Assembly (NCBI GenBank): GCA_017543805.1 | Contig: JAFYFK010000232.1 | Span: 1-13,357, forward strand | Reading direction: 5' to 3' | Origin: Bacillota bacterium | GTDB lineage: Bacteria; Bacillota; Clostridia; Peptostreptococcales; Anaerovoracaceae | DNA: 13,357 bases | Part shown: piece by piece, positions 1 through 5,365 of the stretch | Layout of the letters: each line of letters starts with the position of its first letter | Numbering within the stretch: the first letter of the stretch is position 1 | Position numbers and translations under genes: made by a program | The notes under the pieces: model-generated | The model's input: the letters and a program-made list of their open reading frames with translations, nothing else | Database searches by the model: none | Told to the model about the DNA's origin: nothing

Positions 1-293
1 AACTACAAAAAGAACTCATAAAAAAGGCAAACAACAAGCAGGACTACGATGCCATCGCTGACGAAATCCTCCGACTCCGGGAGCAGAAGGAACAGTCCGA
101 GGTTGACAGCCACCACCGGGAAGAGACCATGAACCGGATCAAGGAACTGCAGGACTTTATCTTCAAGCAGAAAACAGACATCACAGAGTTCGACGAAGCT
201 CTGGTAAAAAAGCTCATCGAGAAGATCACCGTCTTTGCCGACCACTTCACTGTGGAATTCAAGTCCGGGATCACAATTAATATAGAGGCATAA
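1..293 (+). CDS. large serine recombinase, C-terminal fragment (5' end outside window)
   Basis: Frame 3 is open from the window edge to a TAA at 291-293, giving 96 residues. The visible part is the extreme C-terminus of a large serine site-specific recombinase (Tn4451 TnpX / phage-integrase type). It contains a charged, heptad-like helical stretch rich in E, K, R and Q (roughly residues 10-65), the coiled coil that controls synapsis in this family. It ends with the typical tail DEALVKKLIEKITVFADHF followed by a short beta segment ending FKSGITINIEA. The catalytic resolvase domain and zinc-ribbon/recombinase domains would lie upstream, outside the window. Such enzymes excise and integrate conjugative elements or prophages without needing sequence homology. 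The stop codon is followed at once by a hairpin terminator. Identification is firm for the family; activity cannot be judged from the fragment. Confidence 0.85.
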   Translation, partial: LQKELIKKANNKQDYDAIADEILRLREQKEQSEVDSHHREETMNRIKELQDFIFKQKTDITEFDEALVKKLIEKITVFADHFTVEFKSGITINIEA

Positions 294-338
294 AAAGAGC
301 AAGCATCACAGACTTATTATCTGAGATGCTTGTTTGCT
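294..338. terminator. bidirectional intrinsic terminator between convergent genes
   Basis: An 8-bp stem CAAGCATC (300-307) pairs with GATGCTTG (325-332), continued after an A/A mismatch by CAGA/TCTG (309-312 with 320-323) around a 7-base loop. On the minus strand it is followed by CTCTTTTT, a good U-tract for the cargo gene; on the plus strand by TTTGCTTT, a weaker one for the recombinase. It fills the whole gap between the two convergent stop codons. Confidence 0.75.
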
Positions 339-1145
339 TTACCTCCAACATGTTAAAGGTTTTATTTCAATTATTCGATCTGGAGAAATCTGAATACCGT
401 TTTTCATCAGAAGAATATGCTCAAATGGCTCTCCAAAGGCGGTATCGTAAGCCATCGTTAAATACATCAATACTTTGTCCTTATCGCTCTGATCATCGTC
501 CCCGTCAAAAACAATATCGAAACCATTTACTTGAGCTACTATTTCATATGGGAAATGCGACTGCTCCCATTCCTCAGATAATTTTAATCTTAATAGGTTG
601 TCAATATCCCATAGTATTTCCGGGCGGCAATGAACCTGACCCCCATAAGGACTTCTTTCCCATACCGATAAAAATCCGCAAGTTGTAAAATCATAATAGA
701 ACTTTCTTCCAATCGACCAGCATAAATATTCCTGTGTACCTGTTCTGGGACAATTGCCAGCATTATAAGAAATATCAAAGGCTTTCCCTTTATATGTCAA
801 TAATGCGTCCTCTATATTTATTATTATCCCGTGCCGATCTAAAAAAACTCTCAGTTCTGATTCGACACAAAGATATGCTTGCTTTAAATCTAAGATCCCA
901 TATTTCTTTATAGCTTCACACTCGTTTGCACTCGTGGTTACGTGAAAATACACAAAATTGAAATCAAGATATGTTCTCGGAAGATGTCCGAATCTTTTTA
1001 TTACCTCTTCCACTAAATCATCTGTATATCTGTATTCACTTTCATGCCCTACAAATTTTTCCCAAGTTGAAATGTCGACTCCGCTTAGTCCTACTAATGT
1101 TTTACAGGCATTTGCAGAAGATCGTATATCATAAGTATTAAACAA
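339..1145 (-). CDS. unrecognised cargo protein, possible ADP-ribosyltransferase-fold
   Basis: This is a soluble protein of about 268 residues with no signal peptide or membrane segment; I do not recognise a named family. From the upstream ATG at 1166 the frame has 275 codons, but that ATG has no ribosome binding site and lies inside a repeat. A strong GAGGAGG (1154-1160) sits 8 bases before an in-frame TTG at 1143-1145, which I chose. Visible features, numbered from the ATG: FVYFHVTTSANECEAIKKYG (71-90), in which an H-x-T followed by a helix and a KYGIL turn resembles the first strand of PARP/KptA-like ADP-ribosyltransferases; a tyrosine- and aromatic-rich centre (KFYYDFTTCGFLSVWE, 155-170); YGGQVHCRPEIL (174-185); and a hydrophilic DGDDDQSDKDK loop (221-231). 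The fold assignment is inference only. Base composition is much more AT-rich than rlmD, fitting element cargo; a defence or toxin role is possible but unproven. Confidence 0.6.
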   Translation of the reverse strand: MFNTYDIRSSANACKTLVGLSGVDISTWEKFVGHESEYRYTDDLVEEVIKRFGHLPRTYLDFNFVYFHVTTSANECEAIKKYGILDLKQAYLCVESELRVFLDRHGIIINIEDALLTYKGKAFDISYNAGNCPRTGTQEYLCWSIGRKFYYDFTTCGFLSVWERSPYGGQVHCRPEILWDIDNLLRLKLSEEWEQSHFPYEIVAQVNGFDIVFDGDDDQSDKDKVLMYLTMAYDTAFGEPFEHILLMKNGIQISPDRIIEIKPLTCWR

Positions 1146-1146
1146 A

Positions 1147-1248
1147 TACAAAACCTCCTCTGACATCTATCTCGAACACTCAACACCCCTGACATCTAAT
1201 CCACAGCTTCAACTATGTGACATCTAATCCGGCAACTCAACTCTCACA
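1147..1248 (-). mobile_element. putative IS21-type insertion-sequence end (remnant)
   Basis: Read on the minus strand, the stretch begins TGTGAGAGTTGAG at 1248, carries three spaced copies of a GATGTCA-containing repeat, and leads into a strong GAGGAGG. A TG...CA terminus with several repeated transposase-binding sites ahead of the first gene is the known architecture of IS21-family ends. No IstA or IstB coding sequence follows; the cargo gene starts where istA would be expected. So this is either a decayed end whose leader now serves the cargo gene, or a different element with multi-repeat ends. Confidence 0.35.
1161..1230. repeat. three direct repeats, TGACATCTA(A/T), period 28-29 bp
   Basis: TGACATCTAT at 1161, TGACATCTAATCC at 1190 and TGACATCTAATCC at 1218 are spaced by 29 and 28 bases. 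A looser CAACTCAA/CTCAACAC motif recurs in the spacers. The nearly constant spacing, close to three helical turns, suggests protein binding sites on one face of the DNA, as in transposon ends bound by several transposase subunits. Confidence 0.7.
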
Positions 1249-1288
1249 CTTTTTGAGCCAAGCCACCATAGATAAGTTACCGCAGAAC

Positions 1289-1307
1289 TATTACCGTCTC
1301 CACCTGC
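1289..1307 (-). repeat. degenerate second copy of the rlmD 3' coding end (att-like)
   Basis: TATTACCGTCTCCACCTGC (1289-1307) matches TACTACCGTCTCGACGTGC inside rlmD (1384-1402) at 16 of 19 positions. On the minus strand the rlmD copy encodes HVETVV, the conserved catalytic tail of the methyltransferase. The outer copy reads in frame as EQVETVIVLR followed by a TAA stop at 1277-1279. It therefore looks like the displaced 3' end of a rum-type gene, as expected next to an integration junction or from an earlier insertion at the same target. Confidence 0.5.
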
Positions 1308-1332
1308 TCGAAGCTACCTAAAGTCGAAAAGT

Positions 1333-1356
1333 GCCTGAAATCAAGGGCTTTCAAGC
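1333..1356 (-). terminator. weak hairpin at rlmD stop codon
   Basis: On the minus strand GCTTGAAA (1356-1349) can pair with TTTCAGGC (1340-1333), including one T-G pair, around the 8-base loop GCCCTTGA. It is followed by ACTTTTCG. The rlmD TGA lies within the 5' arm. The U-tract is short, so it is at best a modest terminator. Confidence 0.35.
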
Positions 1357-2550
1357 GTATTCCACTCCGACCTTTGACATCAATACTACCGTCTCGACGT
1401 GCAGCGTGTGCGGGAACATGTCCACAGGCGTTGCCTCGGCAAAGGCATATCCTTTTTCCTTCAGATAGGCGATGTCTCTTGCGAGGGTGGCGGGGTTGCA
1501 GGAGACGTAGACGATGCGCTCCGGGGAGATCTCCGCGACAGTGTCGAGCAGCGCGGGCTTGCAGCCGGCGCGCGGAGGATCCAGCACGACGACCTCGGCC
1601 TTAACGCCCTGGAGGCGCTTTGCGACGACCTCCTCAGCCTTGCCGTGTATGAATTCGGCGTTTACGATGCCGTTTATCACCGCGTTGCGGTTTGCGTCCA
1701 GCACCGCCTGCTTTACGCTTTCGACGCCGATAACGCGCCTGGCCATATGCGCCATGGTAAGACCGATGGACCCGGCTCCGCAGTAAAGATCGAGCACGGT
1801 CTCCTCACCGGTAAGGCGGGCGTATTCCTGGGCGACACTGTAGAGACGCGAGCACTGCGTCGGATTGACCTGGTAAAATGCCTCAGGACCGACCTCGACC
1901 TTAATGTCCATGCGGTCCGTTACGACCCAGTCGTGGATGAGGTTGCTCCCCTTGTAAAGCTTTGCCGTGCCGTCGCGATAGGTATAGTATGCCATTATCT
2001 CACCGGTACGCGCGGTGCGGACGATAAGGCGCTGCGCGCCCTTGACCGGCATTATCTTAAAATCGAACGCAGCCTGCATCGCCTGCGGCAACTGTATGAC
2101 GCAGCCCGCGCAGTCCACCAGCTCGTGGCTCTTTGGCGCGTAATAGCCTACGCGTCCGTCTTCGATGGCAAATTCAGCCTTGTTGCGGTAGTAATACGGA
2201 TGGTCCATGCCCTGGATAGGCCGTACCACGGGATCTTCCAGCTTCGCTATGCGTTTAAGCGTTTCCTCCACCTTGCGCTGCTTCCAGGCAAGCTGGGCCT
2301 CGTACTTAAGGCCCATCAGCGGGCAGCCGCCGCATTTTTCCCAGTTCGGGCAGCGCGGCTCATCTAATCTGTCGGCAGATCTTTCGGCTATCGAAACGAG
2401 ACTGCCCCTTGCGAAGCGTCCGTTGTTTTCCGTTATTTCGACCTCGGCAAGGTCTCCCGGAAGAGTTCCCGGAACAAAGACGACAAAGCCCTCGTCCGAT
2501 CTGCCGATACCGTCGCCGGAGTCTCCTATGTCAGTAATTCTTATAAGCAT
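1351..2550 (-). CDS. rlmD: 23S rRNA (uracil-C5)-methyltransferase, RlmD/RlmCD (RumA) family
   Basis: This SAM-dependent enzyme converts uridine to 5-methyluridine in 23S rRNA (U1939 in RlmD; Gram-positive RlmCD also acts on U747). The 399 residues contain an N-terminal TRAM RNA-binding domain (1-55), an iron-sulfur cluster cysteine set (C67, C73, C76 in CPNWEKCGGC, plus C147 or C150), FYQVNPTQ (225-232), the SAM loop DLYCGAGSIGL (254-264), DPPRAG (324-329), the catalytic cysteine C351 in VSCNPATLARD, and the base E386 in HVETV. An AGGTG ribosome binding site precedes the ATG. The protein is shorter than the usual ~450 residues: it stops 13 residues after the catalytic HVETV, with the tail LMSKVGVEYA. 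A serine-recombinase element adjoins here, so this tail may have been supplied by the element. It lies 88 bases downstream of typA on the same strand, behind a terminator. Confidence 0.93.
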   Translation of the reverse strand: MLIRITDIGDSGDGIGRSDEGFVVFVPGTLPGDLAEVEITENNGRFARGSLVSIAERSADRLDEPRCPNWEKCGGCPLMGLKYEAQLAWKQRKVEETLKRIAKLEDPVVRPIQGMDHPYYYRNKAEFAIEDGRVGYYAPKSHELVDCAGCVIQLPQAMQAAFDFKIMPVKGAQRLIVRTARTGEIMAYYTYRDGTAKLYKGSNLIHDWVVTDRMDIKVEVGPEAFYQVNPTQCSRLYSVAQEYARLTGEETVLDLYCGAGSIGLTMAHMARRVIGVESVKQAVLDANRNAVINGIVNAEFIHGKAEEVVAKRLQGVKAEVVVLDPPRAGCKPALLDTVAEISPERIVYVSCNPATLARDIAYLKEKGYAFAEATPVDMFPHTLHVETVVLMSKVGVEYA

Positions 2551-2554
2551 TTTT

Positions 2555-2587
2555 CACCTGTCCTGTTATAAAGAAAAATGCAGGTGC
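2555..2587 (-). promoter_or_regulatory. possible pairing of terminator arm with rlmD ribosome binding site
   Basis: CACCTG at 2555-2560 (the complement of the rlmD Shine-Dalgarno CAGGTG) is the exact reverse complement of CAGGTG at 2581-2586, which is part of the 3' arm of the upstream terminator on the minus strand. The loop would be 20 bases. The same arm could therefore either close the terminator or cover the rlmD ribosome binding site. This is a pattern only; no ligand or leader peptide is evident. Confidence 0.25.
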
Positions 2588-2622
2588 CGCGCGGTTATTC
2601 AAAGACCGCAGAGCATCTGCAT
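2571..2622 (-). terminator. intrinsic terminator downstream of typA
   Basis: On the minus strand ATGCAGATGC (2622-2613) pairs with GCACCTGCAT (2587-2578) with one A/C mismatch. An inner GCGGT/ACCGC stem (2609-2605 with 2595-2591) gives a long structured hairpin. The 3' arm runs directly into TTTTTCTTT. It begins 16 bases after the typA stop codon and separates typA from rlmD. Confidence 0.75.
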
Positions 2623-2638
2623 CTTATCATTCGGAAAA

Positions 2639-4525
2639 CTATTCCTGAGTATAAACTCTGCCGGAGCGCTTGCGCTCAAGCTCTCCGAGGATCTTCTTGC
2701 GAAGGCGGATGTCGGTCGGGGTGACCTCCACCAGCTCGTCGTCGTTTATGAATTCCAGAGCCTCCTCCAGCGTAAATGTCTTGTACGGAGAAAGCTTGAC
2801 TGCTTCGTCGCTGCCGGCGGCGCGCATGTTGGAGACGCGCTTTGCCTTGCAGGGGTTGACGACCATGTCGTCGGAGCGGCTGTTCTGGCCGACTATCATG
2901 CCCTCGTAAACGTGGGTGCCCGGTCCGATGAACAGCTGCGTGCGCTCCTGTATGTTGTTGAGCGCGTAAGGCGTGGAAACGCCCTCTTCCTGGGCGATGA
3001 CCGCTCCGGCGGTGCGCTGCGGGATCTCGCCCTTATAGTCCTCGTAACCGGAGAAGCGGGTCACCATTGTGCCCTCGCCGTGGGTCTCGTTTATAAACTG
3101 GCTGCGGTAGCCGAGCAGGCCTCTGGTCGGCACAGTGTAGATTATGCGGGAACGGCCGTTTTTGCCGTCCATGCTGCTCATCATGCCTTTGCGCAGGTTG
3201 AGGTCGCTTATGATGGTGCCGGCATAATTGTCCGGGACCTCGATGACGACTTCCTCAACAGGCTCCTGGCGCTCGCCCTTAGGCCCCTTGCGGTAGATGA
3301 CCTCCGGCTTGGAGACCGCGAGTTCGTAGCCTTCGCGGCGCATCTGCTCTATGAGTATGGAAAGGTGCAGCTCGCCGCGGCCGGAGACCTTGAAGGAATC
3401 GGTGCTGTCGGTGGGTTCGACCACAAGGCCTACGTTGACCTCGAGCTCCTTCTCCAGCCTTTCCTTGATGTGGCGTGTGGTGACGTATTTGCCTTCTTTG
3501 CCGGCGAACGGCGACGCGTTGACCATAAAGTTCATGGACAGCGTGGGCGGCTCGATGTCTATGGAGGGCAGCGGATCTATGGCGCTTTCGAGGCAGATTG
3601 TGTCGCCGATGGTTATCTCGGGGAGTCCGGAAACGACGCAGATGTCCCCGCTTCCGACCTCGTCGACCGCGACGCGCTTGAGGCCTCTGTATATAAAGGT
3701 CTGGTTTATCTTGCCGGTCGTATAGCTGCCGTCCGGCTTGCAGACCGCAATCTGTTCGCCCGGATGGATCTTTCCCTTGTAGACGCGGCCTATGCCGAGG
3801 CGGCCGATGTAGTCGTCGTAGGCAAGCGAAGATACCTGGAACTGCAGCGGTTCGTCGTCTTTGTCGGGATACGGCCCGCACATGTCGATAATGGTCTCGA
3901 ACAGCGGGGCGATGGTCAGGCCGTTCTGGCCTGCGGCGGCCTTCCTGACCTTTGTCCCGTCGCGGGATTCGATCTGGACGCCGGCGGCTTCGGCCGGGTC
4001 GCGGACCACGACGCCCTGGCGGGCAATGCCGTAGAGGATCGGGAAATCCAGCTGCTTATCGTTGGCTTCGAGGTCCATAAAGAGCTCGTAGACCTCGTCG
4101 ACGACCTCGTCTATGCGGGCGTCCTTCTTGTCGATCTTGTTTATGAGCAGTATCGGATTGAGGTTCTGCTCAAGGGATTTCTTAAGCACAAAGCGCGTCT
4201 GCGGCATGGGGCCTTCGGAGCTGTCGACCAGCAGGATCACCGTGTCGACGGTCTTTATGATGCGCTCGACCTCGGACGAGAAGTCCGCGTGCCCCGGCGT
4301 GTCGACTATGTTGATCTTGTAGTCGCCGTGCATAACGGAGCAGTTCTTGGAATAGATGGTTATGCCCCTTTCGCGCTCCAGATCGTTGGAATCCATGGTC
4401 TGGGCCACCATCTCCTCGTTTTCGCGGAACACGCCGCTCTGCGCCAGGAAGGCGTCGACCAGCGTGGATTTGCCGGCGTCTACGTGGGCGATGACCGCAA
4501 TGTTGATGATCTTCTGCTTTGCCAT
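2639..4525 (-). CDS. typA: ribosome-associated translational GTPase TypA/BipA
   Basis: TypA/BipA is an EF-G-like GTPase that binds the ribosome and supports 50S assembly and growth under stress, notably cold. All GTPase signatures are present: P-loop AHVDAGKST (13-21), RGITI (53-57), DTPGHADF (75-82, with the catalytic histidine H79), NKID (129-132). They are followed by domain II (about 225-310), EF-G-like domains III and V, and the TypA-specific C-terminus including GPGTHVYEGMIVG. At 628 residues it is slightly longer than the usual ~605-615; the extra length includes a segment around 176-200 (AEAAGVQIESRDGTKVRK). The P-loop has A-GKS where many TypA proteins have H-GKT, the form common in EF-G; this residue is not catalytic. 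The ATG follows AAAGAGGTC. The gene is monocistronic or weakly linked to rlmD, and divergent from plsC. Confidence 0.96.
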   Translation of the reverse strand: MAKQKIINIAVIAHVDAGKSTLVDAFLAQSGVFRENEEMVAQTMDSNDLERERGITIYSKNCSVMHGDYKINIVDTPGHADFSSEVERIIKTVDTVILLVDSSEGPMPQTRFVLKKSLEQNLNPILLINKIDKKDARIDEVVDEVYELFMDLEANDKQLDFPILYGIARQGVVVRDPAEAAGVQIESRDGTKVRKAAAGQNGLTIAPLFETIIDMCGPYPDKDDEPLQFQVSSLAYDDYIGRLGIGRVYKGKIHPGEQIAVCKPDGSYTTGKINQTFIYRGLKRVAVDEVGSGDICVVSGLPEITIGDTICLESAIDPLPSIDIEPPTLSMNFMVNASPFAGKEGKYVTTRHIKERLEKELEVNVGLVVEPTDSTDSFKVSGRGELHLSILIEQMRREGYELAVSKPEVIYRKGPKGERQEPVEEVVIEVPDNYAGTIISDLNLRKGMMSSMDGKNGRSRIIYTVPTRGLLGYRSQFINETHGEGTMVTRFSGYEDYKGEIPQRTAGAVIAQEEGVSTPYALNNIQERTQLFIGPGTHVYEGMIVGQNSRSDDMVVNPCKAKRVSNMRAAGSDEAVKLSPYKTFTLEEALEFINDDELVEVTPTDIRLRKKILGELERKRSGRVYTQE

Positions 4526-4621
4526 TTTGTGACCTCTTTATCGAAGCGGCTCTCTGCCGCGGAAATTACTTAAAATTAACCGAATAAGTTTATCACAAAG
4601 CGGCCAAAAGTTCTACATTTA

Positions 4622-4636
4622 TGCTAAAATAAGCGC
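4622..4636 (+). promoter_or_regulatory. extended -10 promoter of plsC, possibly giving a leaderless mRNA
   Basis: TGCTAAAAT (4622-4630) matches an extended -10 element (TGnTATAAT). It lies only six bases before the plsC ATG at 4637, and no Shine-Dalgarno sequence is visible. A start site at the usual 6-8 bases past the -10 would fall on or near the A of the ATG, so the message may be leaderless. No convincing -35 is seen at the expected distance. Confidence 0.45.
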
Positions 4637-5365
4637 ATGTTAAGAACGATTATATGGTTTGCGAGCGTTTCGCTGTTCCTCATCTGCGTTATTCCGCTCA
4701 TGATCATCGAAAGACTGGTCCACAAAAAATTTGAGGAGCCGTCCTGGGCGACCAGATTCGCCGTCAGGGTCTTTGTCGGCATGACGATAAAATTCGCCGG
4801 GCTGAGGATACACCGCCGGGGCGAAGAAAATATCATCGAAGGGCCCGCCCTTTACGTGGGCAACCACCAGGGGCTGTTCGACATTGCCCTCATCCTCCAC
4901 GAGCTCGGGCCGCTTAAGGCGATAATCGCAAAGGACGCCGTAAAGAAGATCCCCTGCGTGCACGGCTGGATGACCTGCTTCGACTGCATCTTCATAGAGC
5001 GCGGCGACGCGCGCAAGGGGCTCGAGGCAATCAAAGCCGCGCAGGATCTCCTTGAGCACGGAAGGTCTGTGATAATCTTCCCTGAAGGCACCCGCAGCCG
5101 CGGACCGGAGATGAACGAATTCAAGCACGGCGCAGTGCGCTGCGCGATCAAAGCCGGAGTTCCTGTAGTTCCGTTCGCGATCGACGGGACATGGCACACC
5201 TACGAAGAATTCCACAAGGTCCGCCCGGCTGACATACAGCTGTCGATCCTGCCGGCGATACCCTCCGACGGCAAAAAGTCCGCGGAGCTCGCGGCCGAAG
5301 CCCAGGAAGCCATAAGGGCAGAACAGGAAAGGCTCCGCGCGGAGTTTGCAGAAAAAGAATCTTAA
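4637..5365 (+). CDS. plsC: 1-acyl-sn-glycerol-3-phosphate acyltransferase (PlsC family)
   Basis: This enzyme transfers an acyl chain to the sn-2 position of lysophosphatidate, giving phosphatidate for membrane phospholipids; it acts at the inner face of the membrane. The 242-residue protein has an N-terminal hydrophobic helix (about 4-24) and the four acyltransferase blocks: NHQGLFD (76-82, the HX4D catalytic dyad H77/D82), FIERGDARKG (119-128), FPEGTRSRG (148-156) and VPVVPFAIDG (175-184). The C-terminus is an alanine/glutamate-rich helix. Length is normal for the family. The start is the only ATG that keeps the membrane helix; it lacks a ribosome binding site (see the promoter entry). Its stop overlaps the stop codon of the convergent adenosine deaminase gene. 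Related LPLAT-family acyltransferases cannot be excluded. Confidence 0.9.
   Translation: MLRTIIWFASVSLFLICVIPLMIIERLVHKKFEEPSWATRFAVRVFVGMTIKFAGLRIHRRGEENIIEGPALYVGNHQGLFDIALILHELGPLKAIIAKDAVKKIPCVHGWMTCFDCIFIERGDARKGLEAIKAAQDLLEHGRSVIIFPEGTRSRGPEMNEFKHGAVRCAIKAGVPVVPFAIDGTWHTYEEFHKVRPADIQLSILPAIPSDGKKSAELAAEAQEAIRAEQERLRAEFAEKES

Larger units (their letters stand above)
1..1403. mobile_element. right end of an integrative element abutting rlmD 3' end
   Basis: Several independent signs mark this stretch as acquired DNA. A large serine recombinase gene ends at 293. The only other gene is AT-rich compared with its neighbours and unrecognised. Three direct repeats at 1161-1230 resemble a transposon end. 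A near-copy of the rlmD 3' codons lies at 1289-1307, about 95 bases outside the gene's own copy at 1384-1402. Serine-recombinase integrative elements are known to use the 3' end of rum-type methyltransferase genes (as in streptococcal rum-site ICEs). The recombinase reading toward the junction fits the usual layout, with the rest of the element lying left of the window. The exact crossover base cannot be set from one end alone, so the right boundary is approximate. Confidence 0.45.

Noticed and set aside
13..21. Residues 13-21 of TypA (A-GKS instead of H-GKT) as an inactivating change
   Set aside because: The P-loop form matches EF-G, and the catalytic histidine in DTPGH is intact, so the GTPase should be active. 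(The coordinates here are protein residues; the gene is at 2639-4525.)
326..688. 120-codon open frame on the plus strand
   Set aside because: Begins in the terminator hairpin and runs antisense to the cargo gene without a ribosome binding site.
1161..1230. CRISPR-like array
   Set aside because: Only three imperfect 10-13-base repeats with 15-19-base spacers and no cas genes; better explained as transposase or regulator binding sites.
1399..2367. 322-codon open frame on the plus strand
   Set aside because: Antisense shadow of rlmD, whose iron-sulfur, SAM and catalytic motifs are intact on the other strand.
4546..4560. GCGGC-TCTCT-GCCGC hairpin upstream of typA as a terminator or riboswitch
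   Set aside because: A five-pair stem with no U-tract and no larger conserved fold; not supportable.
2207..4573. 788-codon open frame on the plus strand
   Set aside because: It lies antisense across typA and the rlmD 5' end, has no ribosome binding site and encodes low-complexity Ala/Val/Asp-rich sequence; a codon-bias shadow of typA.
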